64,000 bases of DNA from Kytococcus schroeteri (GCF_002847825.1 NZ_PKIZ01000011.1:1-64000), one strand, 5' to 3'. Counted from the first letter of the stretch, positions 25,150 to 34,414 are shown. Numbers and translations: made by a program. Notes: generated from the letters alone by a model not told the origin.

Positions 25150-27594
25150 GTGACCTCTCCCTCCGGGGAGAGGCTCCATTGCGGGGTCGGTGGCCAGATG
25201 AAGAGCGAGCGCACCGAGCAGGGTGACCTCTCCCTCCGGGGAGAGGCTCCATTGCGGGGAGCACGACGACGGTCACAGCGTCGCAGCCGGCTTCGGGTGA
25301 CCTCTCCCTCCGGGGAGAGGCTCCATTGCGGGCGCCAGCTGGGCGGCATCTTCCTCCAGACGGGCCGCAGTGACCTCTCCCTCCGGGGAGAGGCTCCATT
25401 GCGGGGGCCCGGAACAGGGTGACTTCCTTGGTGTAGGCGTAGTGACCTCTCCCTCCGGGGAGAGGCTCCATTGCGGGAACCCCGGTGCCGCCCAGGCGGT
25501 CCAGCTCAAGGCCAGTGACCTCTCCCTCCGGGGAGAGGCTCCATTGCGGGTGAGTCCATCGCTCCGGCCCTTCGTGGGCTGCGGCTCGAGTGACCTCTCC
25601 CTCCGGGGAGAGGCTCCATTGCGGGGGCAGGTCCGTCTCCGCCGTCGCGGCGATGGCCTCAGTGACCTCTCCCTCCGGGGAGAGGCTCCATTGCGGGTGC
25701 ATGTCCCGCTGGTACCGCTCTCGGGCGGCCCGGCGGGTGACCTCTCCCTCCGGGGAGAGGCTCCATTGCGGGATGAGTCCCAGGGACTCGAGGCGCTTGA
25801 GGGCGCGCTGGTGACCTCTCCCTCCGGGGAGAGGCTCCATTGCGGGGGCCGTGCCGCCGAGCTGAACCTCACGGCACCGACGGTGACCTCTCCCTCCGGG
25901 GAGAGGCTCCATTGCGGGCGTGCCGATGGCCTCGGCCCGGGCGGCAGCGTTCTGTGACCTCTCCCTCCGGGGAGAGGCTCCATTGCGGGTCGTCCATGGG
26001 GTCCTCAGTGGGCTCCTCGTCCAGGAGTGACCTCTCCCTCCGGGGAGAGGCTCCATTGCGGGCTTGATCTGCCGCTCCACGTCTGCGACCTGCTTCCGCG
26101 TGACCTCTCCCTCCGGGGAGAGGCTCCATTGCGGGAGCGTCTCGGACTCCAGGTTGTCCCACGCCTTGACCAGTGACCTCTCCCTCCGGGGAGAGGCTCC
26201 ATTGCGGGCATGCGGTGAGGTTTCTGGTGTCATCCAGTGCCTTGGGTGACCTCTCCCTCCGGGGAGAGGCTCCATTGCGGGCCCGGCAGCTCGCCCGCGA
26301 CGGCCACCACGGCGTCCACGTGACCTCTCCCTCCGGGGAGAGGCTCCATTGCGGGGAGGTCCCCACCTTCGAGCTCGCCACCCGGTGGATCGGTGACCTC
26401 TCCCTCCGGGGAGAGGCTCCATTGCGGGGCCGCGAAGACGGACGGGACGGACGAGTCTCACCGAGTGACCTCTCCCTCCGGGGAGAGGCTCCATTGCGGG
26501 GGTCGCCCGGCGGCGCCGCTGTCGCACGTCTCGGATGCAGGTGACCTCTCCCTCCGGGGAGAGGCTCCATTGCGGGGCTGGCATGAGGTTTCTCCTTGGT
26601 GGGCGCACGGAGGGTGACCTCTCCCTCCGGGGAGAGGCTCCATTGCGGGTGACCGCCCTTGGCGATCTCGGAGAGCAGGTTGTAAGTGACCTCTCCCTCC
26701 GGGGAGAGGCTCCATTGCGGGGGGCCGTCCGGGTGGCGGGCTCGCAGGCCGGGCACAAGTGACCTCTCCCTCCGGGGAGAGGCTCCATTGCGGGACCGCG
26801 AAGGTCGCCCAGTTCTTGAAGGTCCGGGCTGGTGACCTCTCCCTCCGGGGAGAGGCTCCATTGCGGGCGGCTCGACACGTGGAACGCCCTCCGCGCCGCA
26901 CAGGTGACCTCTCCCTCCGGGGAGAGGCTCCATTGCGGGTCGCCGGCGCGCAGCAGCAGTTCGGGGGCGGCCGTGGGTGACCTCTCCCTCCGGGGAGAGG
27001 CTCCATTGCGGGTGCCTGATGCTCACAGCGCGCGGCGGCGTCTACACGGTGACCTCTCCCTCCGGGGAGAGGCTCCATTGCGGGCCAGAGGGGGAGACGG
27101 TCAGTCTCACCGCGCCCCTGGGTGACCTCTCCCTCCGGGGAGAGGCTCCATTGCGGGATCTGCTTGATCTGCTCGCGGGACGCCTGCGCGAGCGCGTGAC
27201 CTCTCCCTCCGGGGAGAGGCTCCATTGAGGGTGCGCCTCGGTGACCCGGCGCTTGGCCTCGGCCACCTGTGACCTCTCCCTCCGGGGAGAGGCTCCATTG
27301 CGGGCTGGACCTCGCGGGCAAGGTGGTGGGCACGCGCGGCAGTGACCTCTCCCTCCGGGGAGAGGCTCCATTGCGGGTTGGTGACCACAGCGGCGGCGCC
27401 ACGGCCGACCAGGGTGACCTCTCCCTCCGGGGAGAGGCTCCATTGCGGGCTCGCCACCGAAAGCGTCGATCGCAGGTCCGCCCCGTGACCTCTCCCTCCG
27501 GGGAGAGGCTCCATTGCGGCCGCGGCTACCTCAACCTCCGCACCGGCTCCGCCGACACGTGACCTCTCCCTCCGGGGAGAGGCTCCATTGCGGG
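25150..27594 (+). CRISPR. CRISPR array, 34 repeats of 36 bases and 33 spacers
   Basis: The repeat starts GTGACCTCTCCCTCC and ends GGCTCCATTGCGGG. It contains the stem CCTCTCC/GGAGAGG with a six-base loop, and the 3' tail gives a predicted crRNA handle ATTGCGGG. First repeat 25150-25185, last 27559-27594; spacers are 35-40 bases, mostly 36-38. Only two repeats differ: number 29 (27196; TTGAGGG) and number 33 (27485; last base C). Both are at the cas-distal end, as expected for the oldest part. Several spacers read as protein-coding on the minus strand (for example 26650-26685 and 27158-27195), consistent with origin from phage or plasmid genes. Confidence 0.99.
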
Positions 27595-27689
27595 GTCCGG
27601 GGCGAGCCATGGCCATTCGAGTGTCTCCGCCCGCCTCAAGGCCGGTTGAGAGACTCGGCCTCTGACACCCGTCCGACCCCAGGAGCCCC

Positions 27690-28023
27690 GTGAACGCCCC
27701 CGCCACCGCCGTCGTCCTGCTGGCACTCGCCGCGCTCCTCTCCCACGGGCTCTCGCTCGTGCTCGGCCCCGGCCGGGCGGAGCGCCGCCGGGAGCTTGAG
27801 GAGCTGGGCGTGGTTCCCCTTCGTGACGCTGTGGGTGGCCTGTGCCGTGGTGGTGCTGGTGACCCGCGGCCTCTCTGGTGGCGGCGGCATCGGCCACCTG
27901 CTCAGGAGCATCGACGCCGGGGCGAAGGTGGCGCTGGCCAGCAACTGCCGACCCGGGCACCTGCTACTCCAGCTCGATGCCGTTCATGATCGCCATGGCG
28001 GTGCGCGCGCTGGAGGTGTGAGG
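27690..28023 (+). pseudogene. chimeric remnant: start of a small membrane-protein gene fused to a deleted hutI fragment
   Basis: 27690-27908 begins like the intact gene at 28430 (MNAPATAVVLLALAALLSHG, with AGGAG before the GTG). It carries an extra base near 27806-27820 that breaks the frame. From 27909 the sequence switches to a hutI piece matching 14991-15100, with an added base near 27945. After GGTGCGCG it jumps to the hutI 3' end, CGCTGGAGGTGTGAGG, skipping the intervening part between two GGTGCGCG copies. No complete protein can be made. Confidence 0.75.
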
Positions 28024-28084
28024 GCGGGGCAGCGCGGTCTGTCCGCACCATCCGTGGGAGTCATGACAGTGGCATGCTGGTCAC

Positions 28085-28384
28085 GTGAGCACAGGAGGGG
28101 ACGGCAGGACGGGCAGCGGCGTGGCATCCGGGCGAGGGGGTCCCCGTCGCTCGGTGTGGCGGCTGCCGTGGAAACCGGTGACCGGCGACTGGCTGAAGTT
28201 GATGTGGGACCTCATGTTCCACGGGCCCGTGGGCAACAACCCCATCGCGGACTTCCTCTCGCTCCTGGCGCTCATCCCGTTCCTGGTGGTGCTGGCGCTC
28301 TGGCTCGGGGAGATGGTGGTGGAGTTGGTGCTGTGGCCGTTCGTCGTGGCTGGCCGTGCCGTGCAGCTTCTGTGGGCCGGTTGA
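28085..28384 (+). CDS. small membrane protein of unknown function
   Basis: 99 residues from a GTG at 28085. A charged, glycine-rich N-terminus is followed by WKPVTGDWLKLMWDLMFHG and one long hydrophobic segment, with a second weaker one near the C-terminus (LVLWPFVVAGRAVQLLWAG). No strong ribosome site is visible, so the start is uncertain. I do not recognise the family. It sits between the chimeric remnant and the 131-residue membrane-protein gene, in the disturbed region behind the CRISPR array. Confidence 0.5.
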   Translation: MSTGGDGRTGSGVASGRGGPRRSVWRLPWKPVTGDWLKLMWDLMFHGPVGNNPIADFLSLLALIPFLVVLALWLGEMVVELVLWPFVVAGRAVQLLWAG

Positions 28385-28429
28385 GACACTGACGCCGTCC
28401 AGCCGCACCCAGACCCGCCCAGGAGTTCT

Positions 28430-28825
28430 GTGAACGCCCTCGCCACCGCCGTCGTCCTGCTCGCGCTCGCCGCCCTCATCGCCCACGGGGTGTCGCTCGT
28501 GGTCGGCCCGGGGCGGGCGGACCGCCGTCGCGAGCTGGAGGAGCTGGGCGTGGTGCCTTTCGTGGCGCTGTGGGGGTTCAGCGCCTTGCTGCTGATCGTG
28601 GTCCGCAGCCTCCACGGCGATGCCGGACTCGCCCACCTGCTCACCACCACCGGTGTCTGGACGAGCGCGCTGGGTGTGGCGTTCGCGCTGGCCGGCGGTG
28701 CGTTCGCCGCCACCCGCTGGCTGCTGGGCAGGGGGCCGGACCGCCCGTCCTGGAACATGCCGGTCGCCAGCATCTCGGCCGGCGCCGCGGCCGCACTGGT
28801 GGGCATGAGCACCTTGCCGCTCTGA
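28430..28825 (+). CDS. small four-helix membrane protein of unknown function
   Basis: 131 residues from a GTG with CCCAGGAG upstream. It has four probable membrane helices: residues 1-22, about 45-62, about 73-98 and the C-terminal SISAGAAAALVGMSTLPL. A basic loop RADRRRELEELG follows the first helix. A broken relative starts at 27690, and copies of its 3' end recur at 29392 and 30511, so this gene marks a duplication and insertion hotspot. Function unknown. Confidence 0.65.
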   Translation: MNALATAVVLLALAALIAHGVSLVVGPGRADRRRELEELGVVPFVALWGFSALLLIVVRSLHGDAGLAHLLTTTGVWTSALGVAFALAGGAFAATRWLLGRGPDRPSWNMPVASISAGAAAALVGMSTLPL

Positions 28826-28841
28826 CAGGCTGGTCGGCCCC

Positions 28842-29183
28842 TCAGGCAGTCGACCCGACGGCTTCCTCGTGATGGGATCGGTCACCACTCCTGACGCTGT
28901 TGACGATCTCCACGGCTCCCAGTGCCAGCGCGAGGAACGGCCACGCGTCCAGCGCGTCACCGCGGAGGGCCCAGACGAACCCGGCCGTAACGGAGGCGCC
29001 GGCCACGAGCCACCCCAGAACCCGCTGCGGTGCACCGGCCAGCCACATGGTGACGACCAAGAAGGCGGCGAGTATGCAAAGGGTGGTCACGTACGCCGTG
29101 CCAGCGGAGGCCAAGGCCCAACTCAGAGCACCGGTGGCGGCAACGATCGCCAGCGTCCAGACGGACTTGTAGGTCGCAGACAT
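28842..29183 (-). CDS. small membrane protein of unknown function
   Basis: 113 residues. The ATG at 29183 has GAGGAGTGAGG directly upstream. It has three to four hydrophobic helices, beginning MSATYKSVWTLAIVAATGA, and a short charged tail (RSGDRSHHEEA). It runs opposite to its neighbours and lies between two copies of the 28430-gene 3' end (28771-28829 and 29392-29444), as if inserted there. No family recognised. Confidence 0.6.
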   Translation of the reverse strand: MSATYKSVWTLAIVAATGALSWALASAGTAYVTTLCILAAFLVVTMWLAGAPQRVLGWLVAGASVTAGFVWALRGDALDAWPFLALALGAVEIVNSVRSGDRSHHEEAVGSTA

Positions 29184-29391
29184 CCTCACTCCTCGGGCGG
29201 TCAGCCGATCGGGCTCGTTCGACGCCGGCACGCCGAACCGTGGACGAGATGTGTTGTGTGCACGGGTTCCCCTCATGAATCGATGGCGCAGGGCCTTTCT
29301 TGCGTGAGTGTCCCCACCGTCTCGCTCGCTGGGGTCGGAGGAAACCCGAGCGAGCGAATCTTGACGGAGTGTTGAAGGACGCCCCCCGCCG

Positions 29392-29444
29392 TCGGCCGGC
29401 GCCGCGGCCGCCCTGGTGGGGATGAGCACCCTGCCGCTCTGAGG
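29392..29444 (+). repeat. copy B of the 28430-gene 3' end
   Basis: This stretch matches the last codons and stop of the gene at 28430 (28773-28829). It encodes SAGAAAALVGMSTLPL and ends TGAGCACCCTGCCGCTCTGAGG, with nothing of that gene before it. The rest of the 355-base gap 29184-29538 holds only a GATG-TG-CATC palindrome near 29485 and the ribosome site of the next gene. Confidence 0.75.
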
Positions 29445-29538
29445 TGTGCGCCGGCATGTGGATGCCGTGACGCGGGAAGTCGGTGGTGATGTGCATCATG
29501 GCCGGGAGACTGCGAACTGAGGATACGAGGAGAGCGCG

Positions 29539-30513
29539 ATGGGGCGCGGCGGTACCACCTTTCTGTTCCTGAGCGGCGCGCTGCGGCACGCTGAGAGCCA
29601 GCAGGCCATGCGGGGTCTGCACGCGGAACTCGACGCACTGCGTGCCGACCAGGCGGTGAACCAGCATCAGGCTGCCCAGCTGGCCCATGAACAGCTGCTC
29701 GAGGCTCAACGGCAAAGTGATCTGCAGGCCCGTGCGAACTTTGCCCACTGGAGGCAGACCCCGGACGGTCAGCACTATCTCGCCTGGCAGGACGCTGCCC
29801 TGCCCCTGTTGGACGTCGCTCGCGAGCGTGATGCCTTCGTGCGTGGGCGGGTTGTCAGTGCATGGGCGGAGGAGGAGCGAACCAAACCGGTCAGGCCGCC
29901 GGAGCACTACGTGCACGGCACGCCTCAGGGGCCACGCGTCCCACGTCTGTGGATCCCGGCCTTGGTGTGCCTTGTCCTGTGGATCGTCTGCATCGCAGCG
30001 GCCGCGCCGTACATCGCCAACGACGAGCAGGAGCTCACCCCGCTGACGTGGGCCCTCTCGTTGGGTGTTCTTTTCCTGCCGGGCATCGCGATCCTGCTCG
30101 CCGCGATCTGGGGGATCATGTTGTTGGTCAGCGCCCGGGAGATGCAGGCACACCGCCGGTACAAGCGGCAGGCTGTTGCGTGGAACGCCTGGAGGTCCGC
30201 GGCTCACGAGCGGATCGGTGCGTGGACGGACACCCCACCCCAGTGGACGGCAGACGCGACCCGGGACGATGCCTACCTTGCCCGGGTGAACCAACTGGTC
30301 GACTCGGCCGCCGAGCTCCTGCCCCCGCCGGAGTCCCTGCCGGACCTGTACCTGCCCGAGATCGGGGAGCGGTACGTCGCTGGCACGGTGGCACACCAAG
30401 CTGTCCTTGACCTGGCGGCGCTCGCCGAGAAGCAGCGTGCGACCACCCGCGAGGCGTTGGACGAGATCGCGCGGTTGGGGCACGAGCACGGCGTGTACGA
30501 GGACGACGTCTGA
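29539..30513 (+). CDS. coiled-coil membrane protein of unknown function
   Basis: 324 residues. The N-terminal 85 residues form a predicted coiled coil rich in Gln, Ala and Leu (QQAMRGLHAELDALRADQAV onward). Two membrane helices follow at about 134-154 and 172-195. The C-terminal half is soluble and tryptophan-containing. An ATG with GGAGAG upstream is used. The stop codon overlaps the third copy of the 28430-gene 3' end (30511-30532). The N-terminal layout recalls phage or secretion-associated helical proteins, but I recognise no family. Confidence 0.7.
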   Translation: MGRGGTTFLFLSGALRHAESQQAMRGLHAELDALRADQAVNQHQAAQLAHEQLLEAQRQSDLQARANFAHWRQTPDGQHYLAWQDAALPLLDVARERDAFVRGRVVSAWAEEERTKPVRPPEHYVHGTPQGPRVPRLWIPALVCLVLWIVCIAAAAPYIANDEQELTPLTWALSLGVLFLPGIAILLAAIWGIMLLVSAREMQAHRRYKRQAVAWNAWRSAAHERIGAWTDTPPQWTADATRDDAYLARVNQLVDSAAELLPPPESLPDLYLPEIGERYVAGTVAHQAVLDLAALAEKQRATTREALDEIARLGHEHGVYEDDV

Positions 30514-30532
30514 GCACCCTGCCGCTCTGAGG
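30511..30532 (+). repeat. copy C of the 28430-gene 3' end (22 bases)
   Basis: These 22 bases (TGAGCACCCTGCCGCTCTGA plus GG) are identical to 29423-29444 and nearly identical to 28806-28829. They begin exactly at the stop codon of the coiled-coil gene, so each inserted gene in this stretch is followed by the same tail. Confidence 0.75.
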
Positions 30533-30596
30533 CGCTTCACCGGGCCCGGCCCGCGCGCCCTGCCCGGTACCCCGCGCCCCACGTATCCTGCGCACC

Positions 30597-31796
30597 ATGC
30601 CCGCCCTCCCCCTCGCCGACCTGGCCGCCCTCCGCGAGGCGTGGCTCACCAACCTCACCGCAGAGCTGCCCGCCGCCCGCAACCTCCGCGAGCGCATCCA
30701 CGCCGCCCCGCACCTCTCCGGCGACGAGGAGGCCACGGCCCTGCTGCTGGAGGACGCCCTCGACCTGCGCATGGAGCGCATCGCCCAGACCGGCCGCATC
30801 GGCCGCATCGGACCCGCCGGCGGCCCCTCGGTCATGCTCCGCGCGGAGATGGACGCCCTGCCCGTCGAGGAGGCCACCGGCGCCCCCTACGCCTCCACCA
30901 ACGGGGCCATGCACGCCTGCGGGCACGACGTGCACATGGCCGCCCTGGTGGCCTGCGTGCGCGCCGCCCGCGGCCTGGACCTGCCGGTGGGCCTGGTGCC
31001 GCTGCTGCAGCCCCGCGAGGAGGCCCCGCCGCACGGCGCCTACGACGTGGTGAGCAGCGGCGTCCTCGACGAGCACCAGGTGGGCGTCTCGGTGGGCGCC
31101 CACGTGCACGCTGCCGTGCCGTTGGGCAGCGTGTCCACCGGCGGGGGAGTGGTCAACGCCGCCGCCGACAGCTTCCACATCACGGTGCACGGGTCCGGCG
31201 GGCACGGCGCCTACCCGCACACCGGCAACGACGTGATGGCGGCCGTGGCCACCATCGCGCTGGGCCTGCAGGACGTGGTGCGCAAGGTGGTGAACCCCAT
31301 GCGCCCCGTGGTGCTGACCGTCGGTCACCTCGAGGCCGGGCCGGACGCGGACAACGTATTGCCCGAGGACGGGCGCATCCGCGGCACGCTGCGCACCGTG
31401 GACGCCGACGACCGCGCCCGCGTGCAGGACGCGGTGCGCCTGCACGCCCTGCGCATCGCCGAGGCATTCGGGGTGCGCGCGGAGGTCTCGCACACCCGGG
31501 GGATGCCGGTGCTGGCCAACGACGAGCGGCTCGTTGGCTTCACCGACCGCTGGCTCATGGAGTCCGGCATCCGCGCCGCCGAGCCGATGCGCTCGATGGG
31601 GGCCGACGACTTCTCGTTCTTCACCGACCGCATGCCCGGGCTCATGGCCTTCGTGGGCACGCGCCCCCTCGACGGCGAGGGCGGCCCCGGCCTGCACGAC
31701 GCGCGCTTCCTGCCGCCCGCCGAGGTGATCGGCACCATGGCGCGCACGCTGGTGGCCGGCTACCTCGGCGGTGTGCAGGTGCTGGCCGAGGGCTGA
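30597..31796 (+). CDS. M20 family amidohydrolase / peptidase
   Basis: 399 residues. Metal-site signatures of M20D amidohydrolases (N-acyl amino acid hydrolases) are visible: MLRAEMDALPVEE near residue 79, MHACGHDVHMAAL near 103, and PREEAPPHGAYD near 138. A lid domain around HGSGGHGAYPHTGND and the C-terminal histidine HDARFLPP follow. The family removes acyl groups from amino acids such as hippurate or IAA conjugates. The ATG lacks a strong ribosome site, but the protein begins where relatives do. It stands alone after the hotspot and is convergent with the NlpC/P60 gene. Confidence 0.88.
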   Translation: MPALPLADLAALREAWLTNLTAELPAARNLRERIHAAPHLSGDEEATALLLEDALDLRMERIAQTGRIGRIGPAGGPSVMLRAEMDALPVEEATGAPYASTNGAMHACGHDVHMAALVACVRAARGLDLPVGLVPLLQPREEAPPHGAYDVVSSGVLDEHQVGVSVGAHVHAAVPLGSVSTGGGVVNAAADSFHITVHGSGGHGAYPHTGNDVMAAVATIALGLQDVVRKVVNPMRPVVLTVGHLEAGPDADNVLPEDGRIRGTLRTVDADDRARVQDAVRLHALRIAEAFGVRAEVSHTRGMPVLANDERLVGFTDRWLMESGIRAAEPMRSMGADDFSFFTDRMPGLMAFVGTRPLDGEGGPGLHDARFLPPAEVIGTMARTLVAGYLGGVQVLAEG

Positions 31797-31820
31797 GGCG
31801 CGGGCGCGGAGCCCGGTGCC

Positions 31821-32893
31821 TCAGGCGAACACGCGGCTCACGGTGCCCAGACGGTGGAAGCCGTGCAGGCGGGCCGAGTCGCGGCGCACCTTCACCGAGT
31901 ACATCGAGTCCACCACCTGGCCCCCGCCCAGGTAGACCGCCACGTGCTGGATGGCGCCCCGGGCGTCGGTGTACCAGACGAGGTCGCCCCGCGTGCGCTG
32001 CCGCAGCGGCACCCTGCGCAGTCGCGGGTTGGCGTAGAGGGTCCGCGTGGTGCGGGTGCCGGGGTGCTGGTGGGTGTGCACGGTCACGGGCAGCGGCTGC
32101 ACGCCGGCCGCGTGCATGGCCTGCAGCACCAGTCCGGAGCAGTCGAAGCCGTACTTGTACGGCCCGGCGCCACCCCACGTGTAGTCGGCGCCGGACTGCT
32201 CGCGGGCGAACCGGATCATCGCCTCGATGCGGGGGGCCGGCCCGGCCTGCAGCCCCAGGCGCGGCTGCTGCTGCCAGCCGTCCAGACGGAAGCCCTCGGC
32301 GTTGAAGCCCAGGGCGCGCCAGGTGGCCGGGCCCACGAGGCCGTCCACCGCCAGCCCGCGGCGCCTCTGGAAGGTGCGCACCGCGGCCACCGCCTCGGGC
32401 GTCATGCGGTGCAGCAGCTCCGAGTGGGGCACGCGCAGGCGCTTCAGCAGCAGCTTGACGCGGGTGCCGCAGTAGCCCGGGCGGATGGTGGTGCCGCGCG
32501 GCGCCGCCGCGATGCGGGCGACCGGCTGCAGCAGGCCGGGGCCGTTGCCGCCGGTGGGGTCCGGGTAGATGCGGTCCAGCAGGGCGTCCAGCCGGCGCTT
32601 GGTGGCCGCCCCGGCGATGCCGTCGGCGGCCAGCCCCTGACGGCGCTGGAAGGCACGGACCGCCCGGGTGGTGCTGGCGCCGTACACGCCGTCGATGCGG
32701 ATCGATGCCCCGCCGACCTTGTTGAGGGCCCACTGCAGGCGCGAGACGTAACCACCCCGTGAGCCGGGGCGGAGGGTGGACGGGCCCAGCCGGCTGACGT
32801 CCCAGGCCAGGGCGGGTGTGGTGAGCGTGGTGCCGCCGCCCACGACGGCCGCCCCGCAGCCGTCAGGAGCGTGCGTCGGGCAAGGTGCTGCAT
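31821..32893 (-). CDS. secreted NlpC/P60 cell-wall hydrolase with two peptidoglycan-binding domains, frameshifted in the signal peptide
   Basis: Mature part: two PG_binding_1 repeats (LQWALNKVGGASIRIDGVYG and LRVPHSELLHRMTPEAVAAV, each ending in a FQRRxGL motif) and a C-terminal NlpC/P60 domain with the catalytic Cys in KYGFDCSGLVLQAMH and His in AIQHVAVYLGGG. The natural start is the ATG at 32893 with GAGGG upstream. It encodes MQHLARRTLLTAAG, the front of a Tat-like signal. The hydrophobic rest (AAVVGGGTTLTTPALA) is in another frame. One base appears missing in the CCCC run at 32852-32855. Either export is lost, or this is a sequencing error or slippage site. Confidence 0.75.
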
Positions 32894-33025
32894 GGTGCTT
32901 TCCCTCAGGAGGGCGTGGTGCCGAGTGCGTCTCCCCACGATAGGCCGCCCGGTGGTGGTCCGGGTGCGTGACGCCCGACCGTGGGCGGACGATGGTGCCG
33001 TCCACGCCTCCCTACCCTCGACCCG

Positions 33026-34414
33026 ATGCCTGACCAGACCCGCGCCCGCGCCGAGGACCTCGAGCTCCTCCGCTGGGCCTACACGCTCACCGACTCCACG
33101 CGGCGGCACCCCGTGCTCGCCGACGCGGTGCTCGGCGTGGCCGTGGTCACCGTCTTCACCCTGGCCACCGCCTGGACCCTGCCGTGGTGGGCCCTGCTGT
33201 GGTCGGCCGCCTACCTGGGGGCCTACCTGCTGCGCTCGGCGGGGCTGCCGCTCATGCTCGCGGCGCTGTCCGTGCTGGGCGTGGCCCAGGTGGCGTTCAC
33301 CGACATCGTGGTGCCGGGCAACTTCCTCGTGCCGCTGGCGGTCTACCAGGCCACCAGCCGGGGCCGGCGCCGGGTGCGGGTGGTCACTCTGGTGCTCCTG
33401 CTGCTGGCCGCCCTGCTGGCCGGCATCGACTTCGCCCCCACCGGCGTGGCCGCCGTCGCAATGGTGGTGATCTACGCCATCGGGCTGTTCCTGCCGTGGC
33501 TGCTGGGCGACCTGGTGCGTCACCGCCGCGGGCTGCTGGCCCGGGAGTCCGCCCAGCGCGAGGCCCTGGCCCGCGACCGCGAGCAGCGCGCCCAGCTGGC
33601 CGTCACCTCCGAGCGGGCCGCCATCGCCCGCGAGATGCACGACATCATCGCCCACTCGCTCTCGGTGGTGATCGTCCAGGCCGACGGCGGCCGGTACGCC
33701 GCTCAGGCCGGGCAGCTCGAGGGGGCGCAGACCGCGCTCGACCAGATCGCCACCACCGCCCGTGAGGCCCTCGGGGAGACTCGCCGCCTGGTGGGTGTGC
33801 TGCGCGACCCCGCCAGCGGTGCCGAGTACACCCCCGGCCAGGGTCTGGGGGACCTGCCGGCCCTCATCGGGCGGCTGGAGGACTCGCACCTGCCCGTGCA
33901 GGCCATCCTCGACCCCACCCTCGCCGAGGCGATGGGCCTGGAGCCCGAGGGCGGCGTGCCCCAGACGGAGGTCAGCACATCGCTCTCGGCGGCCGCCTAC
34001 CGGGTGGTGCAGGAGGCCACCACCAACGTCATCAAGCATGCCGGCGCCATCACCGTGCTGCGCATCCGGGTGCGGGTGGAGGGCACCGACCTCACCGTGA
34101 GCGTGGCCGACGACGGCGAGGGCCCGACCGCCCGCGACGCCGGGGGAGGGCACGGCATCCTCGGCATGCACGAGCGCGTGGCCGCCCTGGGGGGCGAGCT
34201 GCTCACCGGCATGCGCAGCGGCGGCGGGTTCCTGGTGCGGGCCCGGTTCCCGCTGGATCCTGGGGCCGTGCGCCGCCGTCGCAGCAGGCAGACTGACTAC
34301 GTCCCCGACACGGTGGAGGAGGAGATGGCCATGGCCGTCACCGACCCCCACCACACCGACCCACCCGCCCCGGGCGCGTCCCCCGCCCCCGAGCACACCC
34401 TGGAGACCCCATGA
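33026..34414 (+). CDS. two-component sensor histidine kinase (NarL-type partner, HisKA_3)
   Basis: 462 residues. The N-terminal half has five to six membrane helices and no large outside domain. The dimerisation domain carries the phospho-accepting His in REMHDIIAHSLSVVIVQADG (near 204), and the ATPase domain shows VVQEATTNVIKHA (N box) and GGGHGILGMHERV. This is the DesK/LiaS-like kinase class common in actinobacteria. A charged tail of about 45 residues extends beyond the ATPase domain. Its stop overlaps the response regulator start by ATGA, so the pair is co-translated. The signal is unknown; membrane stress is a typical input. Confidence 0.92.
   Translation: MPDQTRARAEDLELLRWAYTLTDSTRRHPVLADAVLGVAVVTVFTLATAWTLPWWALLWSAAYLGAYLLRSAGLPLMLAALSVLGVAQVAFTDIVVPGNFLVPLAVYQATSRGRRRVRVVTLVLLLLAALLAGIDFAPTGVAAVAMVVIYAIGLFLPWLLGDLVRHRRGLLARESAQREALARDREQRAQLAVTSERAAIAREMHDIIAHSLSVVIVQADGGRYAAQAGQLEGAQTALDQIATTAREALGETRRLVGVLRDPASGAEYTPGQGLGDLPALIGRLEDSHLPVQAILDPTLAEAMGLEPEGGVPQTEVSTSLSAAAYRVVQEATTNVIKHAGAITVLRIRVRVEGTDLTVSVADDGEGPTARDAGGGHGILGMHERVAALGGELLTGMRSGGGFLVRARFPLDPGAVRRRRSRQTDYVPDTVEEEMAMAVTDPHHTDPPAPGASPAPEHTLETP

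Noticed and set aside
25055..27595. Long open frames across the CRISPR array on both strands, giving repeated peptides such as MTSPSGERLHCG or MEPLPGGRGH
   Set aside because: They are translations of the 36-base repeats; the frames stay open only because the repeat lacks stops. They lack independent ribosome sites and recognisable domains.
27612..27689. Extra repeat remnant after the last CRISPR repeat
   Set aside because: No further match to GGCTCCATTG is present after 27594; the sequence leads directly into the chimeric remnant.
28957..30582. Leftward frame opposite the coiled-coil membrane protein gene
   Set aside because: No ribosome site, Arg/Pro/Gly-rich shadow; the plus-strand gene has a start, helices and stop that make sense.
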